A stretch of 7,565 nt of DNA, from assembly GCA_002352185.1 (NCBI GenBank), contig DEHY01000149.1, forward strand, positions 18,076-25,640, in the 5' to 3' direction. Position numbers and translations under genes: made by a program. Of the stretch, positions 1 through 6,312 are shown in pieces. Origin of the DNA: Competibacteraceae bacterium UBA2788 (GTDB taxonomy: Bacteria; Pseudomonadota; Gammaproteobacteria; Competibacterales; Competibacteraceae). A model generated the notes under the pieces. That model saw nothing but the letters and a program-made list of their open reading frames with translations. It had not been told where the DNA came from and did no database searches. Every line of letters starts with the position of its first letter. The stretch's first letter is position 1.

Positions 1-1448
1 ACCCCACGCGGCGCCTCGTGATAGCCGAAGCCGCGACTCTCGCCCTTGGGAAAGACCGGGCGGTTGAAGGTGTCGAAATCACCCTTGGCGATGTTACTGA
101 CCAGCAATTGCCATTGATTTTGCAACGATTCCAGCAGCACCGCACAGCGCACCGCCCGCGCCGCGATCCGGCCAATGGTTGAATGCAGCGCCGCGACCGG
201 AATCGGGGAGCCGGCAACGGCGCTGGCGATGTCCAGCACCCGTTTCAAATGGCGTTGAGTCGGTTCGTGACCGGCGGCGACCATCGCCAGCACATTGGCC
301 AGCGGCCCGACCTGCACCCGCTGGTTATAAAAGGTCGGCGCTTTGACCCAGGAATACTTACCGTCGTCCTGAAACTTGGTGTGATGCGGGTGGGTCTGGC
401 CGTCGTAGGGGTGGCGTGCGCCGTCGCCACCCTGATATGTGTACCAGGCGTGTTTGACGCTTTCCTTGACCCCGTCGCGGAAATAGGCGTCCTGATAACT
501 GGTGATCGGCTTGAAGCTGGCTAAATCGCCTTTGGCGAGATAACCGCCGGGCAATGCAAACTGGGTTCCCTTGGTATCCAGCGGCAGATCGGGCACCGAC
601 AGATAATCGGTGATGCCTGCGCCGTGCCCGGTCCAGTCCGCGTACAGCGCGCCGACCGCCGCCACATCGGGCAGCAGCGCGCCGTTGACGAACTCGCCGA
701 GCTTGTCGATCTCGGTCTTGATGGCGTAAAGCCGCTCCAGGGTCAGCGTGGACTGGCTGTCCGGGTTAATCGGATTGGCGACGCCACCGACCGCGAGATT
801 CTGGATATGCGGCGTCTTGCCGCCGAGAATGGCGACGATCCGGTTGGCGGTGCGCTGGTATTCCAATGCCTGTAAATAATGCGTCGCGGCCAGCAGATTA
901 ACTTCCGGCGGCAGCTTCATCGCCGGATGCCCCCAATAGCCGCTGGCGAATACGCCCAACTGCCCGGTGCCGACAAACGCCTTGAGTTTTTCCTGAATCT
1001 TGCGGATTTCCGGCAGGCCGTTATGCCGATAGTCCGGCGACAGCGTAGCCCCCAGCTTGGCGGCGGCTTCGGGACTGGCCGACAGCGCCGAGACGATGTC
1101 CACCCAGTCGAGCGCGGTTAGCTGATAAAAATGCACGATATGATCGTGGATGCCGTGCGCCGTAATCATCATATTGCGGATGTATTGAGCGTTAAGCGGC
1201 ACCTCCAGCCCCAAAGCGTTCTCGACCGTGCGCACTGAGACGATGGCGTGAACCGTGGTGCAGACCCCGCAGATGCGCTGGGCGAACAGCCAGGCGTCGC
1301 GCGGATCGCGATCCTTGAGAATCGTCTCGATGCCGCGCCACATCTGCCCCGATGACCATGCCTTGGTCACCTTGCCATTATCCACTTCGCAATCAATCCG
1401 CAGATGGCCTTCGATGCGAGTGATCGGGTCAATAGTGATTCGGGTCAC
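1..1448 (-). CDS. hybC: [NiFe] hydrogenase large (catalytic) subunit, Hyb type, 3' end outside window
   Basis: This subunit carries the Ni-Fe(CN)2CO active site that splits or forms H2 in the periplasm-facing enzyme. I translated 482 residues without a stop; the family runs to roughly 570, so the C-terminus is missing. Seen: the N-terminal nickel-binding motif RICGVC (C60, C63) with H67; E13 in RIEGH, the Glu used for proton transfer in this family; and near the cut edge HEAPRG, whose Arg (R481) corresponds to the Arg over the active site. The second nickel motif (DPCxxC) and the C-terminal peptide removed during maturation lie beyond position 1. The start is GTG at 1448, with GGGAGG five bases upstream, and it overlaps the hybB stop by 4 bp (GTGA), implying coupled translation. 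It has no Tat signal, as expected for a subunit exported bound to the small subunit. Assignment to group 1c rests on gene order and motifs. Confidence 0.96.
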   Translation of the reverse strand, partial: MTRITIDPITRIEGHLRIDCEVDNGKVTKAWSSGQMWRGIETILKDRDPRDAWLFAQRICGVCTTVHAIVSVRTVENALGLEVPLNAQYIRNMMITAHGIHDHIVHFYQLTALDWVDIVSALSASPEAAAKLGATLSPDYRHNGLPEIRKIQEKLKAFVGTGQLGVFASGYWGHPAMKLPPEVNLLAATHYLQALEYQRTANRIVAILGGKTPHIQNLAVGGVANPINPDSQSTLTLERLYAIKTEIDKLGEFVNGALLPDVAAVGALYADWTGHGAGITDYLSVPDLPLDTKGTQFALPGGYLAKGDLASFKPITSYQDAYFRDGVKESVKHAWYTYQGGDGARHPYDGQTHPHHTKFQDDGKYSWVKAPTFYNQRVQVGPLANVLAMVAAGHEPTQRHLKRVLDIASAVAGSPIPVAALHSTIGRIAARAVRCAVLLESLQNQWQLLVSNIAKGDFDTFNRPVFPKGESRGFGYHEAPRG

Positions 1449-2629
1449 GACAGCCTCCCATGGGATTCATTGGCGCTGCCGTGCAATACCGGCAGAGTTT
1501 TGATGAAGAGCAGATACAGCAGGATTTCCAGACAGACTATGCCGATGGTGATCATCAACTCCGGCGCAGAGGGGAAGTAGATCCAGCCATTACCGGGGTT
1601 GACGGCCATCAGGTAAGAATTAATCCGGTACAGCGAACCAGCGGCCAGAAGGCAGATTGCCGCCAGAAAGCGCAGCCGCTGGCTGGCGCGGCGGGTGGGC
1701 GAGGCGAGGATGAACAGCGGCGCGAGGAACAGCGCGGTTTCAATCAGAAACAGGTTGCCGGACCGATCTCCGGCAAAAGCCAGATCCATATGGCCGCCCG
1801 CCAGCAACGCGCCGCAACGAATCACCAGGAAAAGCGCCAGCAACCCGGCGACGATTCGGGATAACGGCGCCAGCAGGGCCGATTCGGAGGGCAGGCGAAA
1901 CGCCCGGCTGACCAGGGTGGCTTCCAGCAGCACGACGCTGTAGCCCATGGTCAGCGCCGAGATCAGGTACAGCAGCGGCAGCCAGGCGGTGTACCACAGC
2001 GGCGACAGCTTGGAACCCATCACCAGCAGCACCGACCCCAGCGAAGATTGGTGCATGGTGGGCAGCAGTACGCCGAGACCGATGAAGACGAACATGTAGC
2101 GCTTCAGGAAAGCCTGCAATTTTTCCAGGTTGAACCGCTGCTTGAAGGCGGGCGGCATCCGCTCCAGAAATACCGGCCAGAATTCGATCCACAGCACGGT
2201 GGTGTAGGCCATAACGCACAGCGCCACCTCAAAAATCACCGAATTCAACTGGGCGTACCACGGCATCAGCAGGTTGAAGGCGTTCCAGTAGCGTCCCAGG
2301 TCAATCATCACCGCCAGACCCGCCAGGGTGTAGCCGAACACCCCACCGAGCAGGGCCGGCCGCATCAGCGGGTGATAGGTATTGCGGTTGAAAATGTAGA
2401 CCAGCAGCGCCATGGCGTAGCCGCCGCAGCCGAACGCGGTGCCGACCACGACATCCACCGCCACCCAGACTCCCAGCGGATAGCCGTTGCTCATGTGGCT
2501 GACATCGCCGAGGCCGAACAGGAAGCGGCGCGCAATAAAATACGCCCCGATCAGCACGAAAATTCCGAGAATGAAAACCGGTTTGGTCAGGATGCGACCG
2601 CCGAGCGGCCGATGCGCAAGTGCGGTCAT
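1445..2629 (-). CDS. hybB: Hydrogenase integral membrane subunit, NrfD/PsrC family
   Basis: This is the membrane anchor that passes electrons between the HybA iron-sulfur subunit and the quinone pool. The 394 residues (E. coli HybB is of similar length) contain about ten hydrophobic stretches, roughly at 18-34, 52-78, 93-110, 130-150, 178-203, 211-236, 253-276, 293-309, 320-337 and 355-378. That is the NrfD-family topology. There is no haem-binding pattern, consistent with the haem-free Hyb type rather than a cytochrome b (HyaC-like) anchor. The start ATG at 2629 overlaps the hybA stop by 4 bp (ATGA) and has GAGGA at a suitable distance. The stop overlaps the hybC GTG start by 4 bp. Both overlaps point to one polycistronic mRNA. 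Confidence 0.94.
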   Translation of the reverse strand: MTALAHRPLGGRILTKPVFILGIFVLIGAYFIARRFLFGLGDVSHMSNGYPLGVWVAVDVVVGTAFGCGGYAMALLVYIFNRNTYHPLMRPALLGGVFGYTLAGLAVMIDLGRYWNAFNLLMPWYAQLNSVIFEVALCVMAYTTVLWIEFWPVFLERMPPAFKQRFNLEKLQAFLKRYMFVFIGLGVLLPTMHQSSLGSVLLVMGSKLSPLWYTAWLPLLYLISALTMGYSVVLLEATLVSRAFRLPSESALLAPLSRIVAGLLALFLVIRCGALLAGGHMDLAFAGDRSGNLFLIETALFLAPLFILASPTRRASQRLRFLAAICLLAAGSLYRINSYLMAVNPGNGWIYFPSAPELMITIGIVCLEILLYLLFIKTLPVLHGSANESHGRLS

Positions 2630-3648
2630 GATGATGAATCCTCGTCGTCGTGGGACTTGACGCCGCGCCGGGCCAGAAACACCAGTCCACCCAGCAGCGC
2701 CAGTGGCGCGATCATTCCTTTATATAAGGTGTGCTGCATCCCCTCCGACACGGCGGCGTAGGAATAGTCGGGCAGTTTGGGCAGACCCAGTTTCTCGTGC
2801 GGCACGCCGGTCAGATAGCGCACCTGGGTGCCGCCGGATTCCTTTTCACCGTAGAGGTGCGGCTGATATTCGCCCAGCGGCGCTTCATGGCCGGGTCGGT
2901 CGCCGCCCAGCTTGCCCCGCGCAAAGGCGTACATCTCCCCCGGCTTGGCCGCCAGCCGCCGTTCCGCTTCGGCTTGCAGGTCCGTCACCAGCCCGAACAG
3001 CGAAGCTCCGGTCGGGCACACGTCGCAACAGGCCGGCAGCTTGCCCTGCTTTTGCAGGTGGTTACAAAACTGGCATTTGGCAATCCGGCCAAAGGTATCG
3101 TCGAACTGGTATTGCGGCACGTTGAACGGGCAGCCGTAAACGCAGTAGCGGCAGCCGATGCAGGCATCCGGGTTATGACTGACGATGCCGGTTTCCGGGT
3201 CTTTTTGCATCGCGCTGACCGGGCAGACCGAGATGCAGGAGGGATCGACGCAGTGCAGGCAATGCCGCTTGACGAAAGCATAACCATCCTGTTCGCGATC
3301 CTTTTGCTCCATGTTGCCGTCCTGGTAGACCCGGATCACATTCAAGGTCTGACCGGAAATGTCCTCCGCCATGTCCCAGGCGCCTTCGCCCCAAGCAGCC
3401 AGATGCGCCGGCTGTTCGACCGGCATCCCGTTGGCCTGCTTGCAGGCGCTGACGCAGGCCTTGCAACCGACGCACAGCGTTGAGTCGTACAGCATCCCGA
3501 CCGCTTTGGGCGGCAACTGTCTGGGTTCGCGTGGGCCAAAGGGCGTTGCTTCCGCGACCGGCGCGGCGACGGCAGTCACTGCACCCGCCGCAGCGCCCTG
3601 CAAGAATTTTCTGCGGCTCAGATTAATGTCGCTGTTGATGGCGTTCAT
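2626..3648 (-). CDS. hybA: Hydrogenase 4x[4Fe-4S]-type ferredoxin subunit, Tat-exported, C-terminal anchor
   Basis: This periplasmic electron-transfer subunit links the HybO clusters to HybB. The 340 residues begin with a twin-arginine signal (SRRKFLQG, residues 11-18) and a hydrophobic Ala-rich stretch to about 35. Four cysteine groups follow: C59/C62/C65/C69, C130/C133/C138/C142, C163/C166/C169/C173 and C192/C195/C207/C211 (with an extra C208). They match the arrangement in HybA, HydN and DmsB-like proteins. A single hydrophobic segment at about 311-326, followed by Arg-Arg, should anchor the C-terminus in the membrane as in E. coli HybA. ATG at 3648 is chosen because AGAGG lies 8 nt upstream. 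An in-frame GTG at 3657 sits directly on that Shine-Dalgarno and is unlikely. The gene begins 12 nt after the hybO stop and overlaps hybB by 4 bp. Confidence 0.95.
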   Translation of the reverse strand: MNAINSDINLSRRKFLQGAAAGAVTAVAAPVAEATPFGPREPRQLPPKAVGMLYDSTLCVGCKACVSACKQANGMPVEQPAHLAAWGEGAWDMAEDISGQTLNVIRVYQDGNMEQKDREQDGYAFVKRHCLHCVDPSCISVCPVSAMQKDPETGIVSHNPDACIGCRYCVYGCPFNVPQYQFDDTFGRIAKCQFCNHLQKQGKLPACCDVCPTGASLFGLVTDLQAEAERRLAAKPGEMYAFARGKLGGDRPGHEAPLGEYQPHLYGEKESGGTQVRYLTGVPHEKLGLPKLPDYSYAAVSEGMQHTLYKGMIAPLALLGGLVFLARRGVKSHDDEDSSS

Positions 3649-3660
3649 GGCGCTCACCTC

Positions 3661-4830
3661 TTACTGCTTGCTGTCGTGGCTCGAATCAACGGCTGAAGCG
3701 GCGTTGTCGTCCATGCCACGCAAGGCCATCGCGCCCGCGCCTACCGCCAATCCGGCAGCGCCGGCGATAATCGCCACCGCCGCCGGGCTGACGCCCTGGC
3801 CTTTGGTGGCGTCCACCGCCGGGAAGGCGGACGGCGGCGCATAGGTCTTAACCTTGGCCAGAGCATGGAGCGGTTTGGTAAAGCCGACGCCCTCTTCGGT
3901 GCAGCCGAAGCAGGGATGACCAATGCCCACCGGCCAGTTGCCCTCGCCGACATCACCGAAACCGATAGCGGGACAGTTGGCGCGGGTTTCCGGCCCCTTG
4001 CAGCCGATTTTGTAGAGACAGAAGCCCTGGCGATGGCCGAAATCGCCAAACTCCAGGGCGAAGCGGCCCGCGTCGAAGTGGGGGCGGCGCTCGCAGTTTT
4101 CGTGGATGAGCCGGCCATAAGCGAATTTTGGCCGGTTCTTCGTGTCCAGCTCCGGTGGTTTGCCGAAAGTCAGCAGGTAAAGAACGGTGGACAGGAAGTT
4201 GTAGGGATTGGGCGGGCAGCCGGGAATGTTGACGACCGTCTTGCCCGGCAACACCGCACGAACCGGCTTGGCGTTGGTCGGATTGGGATCGCTGGAGGGA
4301 ATGCCGCCCCAGGACGCGCAGGAGCCGATGCCGATGATCGCCGCTGCTCCTTCGGCGGCCTCGCGAACGGTTTCCAGAATGGGCTTTCCGGCCACCATGC
4401 AGTAGATCCCGCCATCCTTGGTGGGGATCGATCCGTCTACCACCAGAATGTATTTGCCCCAGTTGGCCTTCATGGATTGGGCGCGGTACGCCTCGGCCTG
4501 ATGTCCGGCGCCCGCGCACAACGCCTCGTGGTAATCGAGGGAAATCATGTCGAGAATCAGGGTTTCCAGCGTCGGGTGGTAGGCGCGCAGCAGCGACTCG
4601 GTGCAGCCGGTGCATTCCTGAGCCGACAGCCAGATCACCGGCGGCCTCGCCGGCGCGGTGGCGGCCGCCGCAATGCGCAGGCCCATCGTCGAGGACAGGC
4701 CCAAAGTGGCGGCGACGCCGGTGCAGTAGCTCAGGAATTCACGGCGGGTGAGTCCGCCGAGCGCCCCCTGATAACCGTCGAGGTCCTGAACCGCGCCTGC
4801 CTTGATATCGTGATCTTCGACCCGTTCCAT
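3661..4830 (-). CDS. hybO: [NiFe] hydrogenase small subunit, Tat-exported, Hyb (group 1c) type
   Basis: This subunit carries three iron-sulfur clusters that lead electrons away from the Ni-Fe site. The 389 residues start with a longish polar leader and the Tat motif TRREFLSYC (28-36), then a hydrophobic stretch. Proximal-cluster ligands are C73, C76, C171 and C205. Distal ligands are H243, C246, C271 and C277. The medial [3Fe-4S] ligands are C286, C307 and C310. In ECTGC (72-76) and GSCASWGG (169-176) the two positions that are supernumerary Cys in oxygen-tolerant group 1d enzymes are Gly, so a standard oxygen-sensitive proximal cluster is expected. Residues 350-370 form a C-terminal membrane anchor. 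ATG at 4830 is preferred over an in-frame TTG at 4905: it has AAGGGGG seven bases upstream, while the TTG falls inside the Fnr box. It is the first gene of the operon. Confidence 0.95.
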   Translation of the reverse strand: MERVEDHDIKAGAVQDLDGYQGALGGLTRREFLSYCTGVAATLGLSSTMGLRIAAAATAPARPPVIWLSAQECTGCTESLLRAYHPTLETLILDMISLDYHEALCAGAGHQAEAYRAQSMKANWGKYILVVDGSIPTKDGGIYCMVAGKPILETVREAAEGAAAIIGIGSCASWGGIPSSDPNPTNAKPVRAVLPGKTVVNIPGCPPNPYNFLSTVLYLLTFGKPPELDTKNRPKFAYGRLIHENCERRPHFDAGRFALEFGDFGHRQGFCLYKIGCKGPETRANCPAIGFGDVGEGNWPVGIGHPCFGCTEEGVGFTKPLHALAKVKTYAPPSAFPAVDATKGQGVSPAAVAIIAGAAGLAVGAGAMALRGMDDNAASAVDSSHDSKQ

Positions 4831-4837
4831 AAACGCG

Positions 4838-4844
4838 CCCCCTT
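4838..4844 (-). promoter_or_regulatory. Ribosome binding site of the small-subunit gene
   Basis: The minus strand reads AAGGGGG here, seven bases before the ATG at 4830. It decides the start: the alternative TTG at 4905 has no such sequence upstream. Confidence 0.7.
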
Positions 4845-4864
4845 GAAGGACTGAGTATCCATGG

Positions 4865-4905
4865 AATTTAGTTGGGCGAGGGCGATCCGGTTTGATGATC
4901 GTCAA
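4865..4905 (-). promoter_or_regulatory. Hydrogenase operon promoter with Fnr box (class II layout)
   Basis: On the minus strand positions 4905-4892 read TTGACGATCATCAA, one base from the Fnr consensus TTGAT-N4-ATCAA. A -10-like hexamer TAAATT (4870-4865, four of six matches to TATAAT) follows. A start site near 4857-4858 would put the box centre (4898.5) at about -41, the position where Fnr or Crp overlaps and replaces the -35 element. An A-rich stretch (4920-4906) lies just upstream and could act as an UP element. The leader would be about 27 nt and end in AAGGGGG and ATG 4830. The site is seen; activation by the adjacent regulator or by another Fnr is inferred. Confidence 0.65.
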
Positions 4906-4925
4906 CTTTTGAGAGTTTTTTCATC

Positions 4926-4939
4926 GGCGTAATCACGCC
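4926..4939 (-). other. Small perfect stem-loop after the regulator stop codon
   Basis: A GGCGT / ACGCC inverted repeat with a 4-base loop begins two bases after the regulator's TAA. On the minus strand it is followed by GATG and six A, not T, so it does not look like an intrinsic terminator in that direction. It could protect the mRNA 3' end, be a weak pause site, or be chance. Confidence 0.35.
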
Positions 4940-4940
4940 C

Positions 4941-5675
4941 TTAATCCAGCCGCGCCGGGCGCTGGATTTCCTGAACCAGCGAATGGGGCTGGGTCAGGTG
5001 AACGGTGCGCCCGGAAAAGCGGGCCAGACCGTCTTCTTCCAGCCGACCGATGATTCGGGACAGGGTTTCGTGGCGCGTGCCAATCATGGATGCGAGATCG
5101 CGCCGTGACAGCGGCAGCTCCATAAACCGGCTGCCGTCAGTGGCGGTGCAGCCATGACGATTCATCAGCGCCAGCAGCAGATAAACGAATTTGCTGCGGT
5201 TGGACAGGGTCGCGTTCCGCATCAAATGATCGTGGGCGTCGTCCAGGTCATTGGCGATGCGATGCAGGAACTGCTGTCCCAGCGCCGGGTTCCGGTCGAG
5301 CAGGGCCTTGACCACCGGTTTGTCAATAAAGCAGATGCGGCTGGGACCGAGGGCTTCGGCGCTGTAGCGGCGTTTGGCGTCCAGCAGCAGGCCCCGATAG
5401 CCCAAGGTGTCGCCGGGATACGCGAGCCGGATCGGAATGACGTTCCCTGCGGCGTCGCTGTTGCGGATCGCGACCGTACCCGAAACCACGCAGTAGAGGC
5501 CGTGACTCGGTTCGCCCATCGTGAACACCGCTTCGCCCGCCCGATATTCCCGGCTCTTGCGGCTGCGCGCGAGCAATCGGGTTTCCGCCTCGTTCAAGAC
5601 GCTCCACTCGTTGCGTTGGCGCAGCGAGCAGGTTAAACAACCCGCGCCGAGCGTCCCTTTACGTTGTTCTGTCAT
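4941..5675 (-). CDS. Crp/Fnr-family transcriptional regulator, Fnr-like with incomplete Cys set
   Basis: The 244 residues have the family's normal build: an N-terminal Cys pair (C13, C16), a cyclic-nucleotide-binding-like beta-barrel (about 40-118), a long dimer helix (about 120-155) and a winged helix-turn-helix (about 187-228). In the recognition helix E203, S206 and R207 stand in the HETLSR pattern. They match Fnr E209/S212/R213, which read TTGAT half-sites. C13 and C16 align with Fnr C20 and C23, and C115 (in RICFID) with C122; the residue matching C29 is not Cys. The protein may therefore bind a cluster with three Cys plus another ligand, or may not bind one. ATG at 5675 is supported by AAAGGAG about 8-10 nt upstream. 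The gene lies directly upstream of the hydrogenase operon on the same strand, and a matching Fnr box sits between them. A specific name (fnr, fixK and so on) is not justified. Confidence 0.9.
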   Translation of the reverse strand: MTEQRKGTLGAGCLTCSLRQRNEWSVLNEAETRLLARSRKSREYRAGEAVFTMGEPSHGLYCVVSGTVAIRNSDAAGNVIPIRLAYPGDTLGYRGLLLDAKRRYSAEALGPSRICFIDKPVVKALLDRNPALGQQFLHRIANDLDDAHDHLMRNATLSNRSKFVYLLLALMNRHGCTATDGSRFMELPLSRRDLASMIGTRHETLSRIIGRLEEDGLARFSGRTVHLTQPHSLVQEIQRPARLD

Positions 5676-5707
5676 TATCCGCTCTCCTTTAGTGATTTTT
5701 GTGGTGA

Positions 5708-5735
5708 CTTTTAATCATGTCGGCCTCTTTGTTAA
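5708..5735 (-). promoter_or_regulatory. Candidate promoter of the regulator gene
   Basis: The minus strand has TTAACA (5735-5730, five of six to TTGACA), a 16 bp spacer and TAAAAG (5713-5708, four of six to TATAAT). A start near 5701 would leave a leader of about 25 nt that includes AAAGGAG. TTAATC occurs twice on the plus strand here (5711-5716 and 5732-5737), 21 bp apart, overlapping both elements. Confidence 0.4.
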
Positions 5736-5763
5736 TCGCGCTCAGGCGCTGGCTGACCGGAGC

Positions 5764-5794
5764 TTGCGGCGATCTCTGAAACCGGAACTACAAT
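5764..5794 (+). promoter_or_regulatory. Candidate promoter of the cytochrome gene
   Basis: TACAAT at 5789-5794 matches the -10 consensus at five of six bases. TTGCGG at 5764-5769 is a possible -35 but the spacer is 19 bp, longer than ideal. An alternative -10, TATAGT at 5805-5810, lies inside the adjacent inverted repeat but has no good -35. Confidence 0.35.
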
Positions 5795-5798
5795 TAAC

Positions 5799-5814
5799 TT
5801 GAAATATAGTTCAA
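5799..5814. promoter_or_regulatory. Inverted repeat TTGAA-N6-TTCAA in the divergent intergenic region
   Basis: TTGAAATATAGTTCAA has perfect 5 bp arms and a 6 bp spacer, with partial extension outward (ACTTGAA against TTCAAAT). It lies over or just after the expected cytochrome transcription start, where a bound protein would repress. Its spacing (16 bp overall) differs from a classical 14 bp Fnr box, so the protein that would bind is unknown. Confidence 0.4.
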
Positions 5815-5855
5815 ATTCTGTCCAAGCGAATCCAACAGCGTTGGGGGATTGCGAC

Positions 5856-6278
5856 ATGCAAAAGAAAAGAATGCGTCCGATGACCGTGATCGTTGTCGCC
5901 GTACTGGTTTTAGGGGGATTATGGTACCGGTTTACCCTAATGGCGCAACCGACTGAAGGCGAGCGGTATGCTTCTCAGCCGATAGGCTGGAACAGTCCAG
6001 CCGGGAAGTGCGTTGTGTGCCACAGTCTGGAAAAAGGCGGTCCCGTGCGGGTCGCGCCCAGTCTCTGGGGTATTGTGGGATCGCCTAAAGGAAGCGCCAA
6101 AGGCTATGGCTATTCGCTCGCGCTGGCCACAGCAGGCGGCGTGTGGACCGAACGGGATTTGGACGAGTATCTCACGGCTCCCAGCCGGTTTCTGCCCGGC
6201 ACCACCAAGACCATTACCGGCCTGCCGAATGATCAGGATCGCGCCAAGGTCATCGCATACCTGGGCACGTTGAAATGA
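5856..6278 (+). CDS. Membrane-anchored monohaem class I cytochrome c, Lys in place of distal Met
   Basis: This is a small periplasmic electron carrier of 140 residues. It has a positively charged N-terminus, a hydrophobic segment (about 9-29) that may be an uncleaved anchor, and one haem site, CVVCH (C52, C55, H56). APSLWGIVG (67-75) and the C-terminal helix (126-139) fit the class I fold. The family's usual PGTKM or PGTTM motif, whose Met binds the haem iron, here reads PGTTK: K118 stands at the ligand place and there is no Met anywhere after residue 29. ATG at 5856 has GGGGGA seven bases upstream. An in-frame TTG at 5799 would add 19 residues and lies in the inverted repeat, so it is less likely. 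It is divergent from the Fnr-like regulator with 180 bp between them. Its redox partners are unknown; a link to the hydrogenase is not shown. Confidence 0.9.
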   Translation: MQKKRMRPMTVIVVAVLVLGGLWYRFTLMAQPTEGERYASQPIGWNSPAGKCVVCHSLEKGGPVRVAPSLWGIVGSPKGSAKGYGYSLALATAGGVWTERDLDEYLTAPSRFLPGTTKTITGLPNDQDRAKVIAYLGTLK

Positions 6279-6312
6279 TGGCTGCTGTGAAACGCACGTC
6301 TCCTGGCCGCTA

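Noticed and set aside
183..1121. Plus-strand open frames across positions 183-1121
   Set aside because: The minus strand here is a continuous large-subunit reading frame with conserved hydrogenase motifs; the plus-strand frames are its shadows.
2048..3483. Long plus-strand open frames (2048-2761, 2731-3483)
   Set aside because: They are antisense to hybB and hybA, which have clear family motifs, and they lack recognisable domains of their own.
3865..4854. 329-codon open frame on the plus strand
   Set aside because: It lies fully antisense to the small-subunit gene, shows no recognisable domain and has the low-complexity Gly/Ala/Arg makeup of antisense frames in GC-rich DNA.
4831..4905. TTG start at 4905 for the small subunit
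   Set aside because: It overlaps the Fnr box, lies upstream of the predicted transcription start and lacks a ribosome site; ATG 4830 has AAGGGGG at 7 nt.
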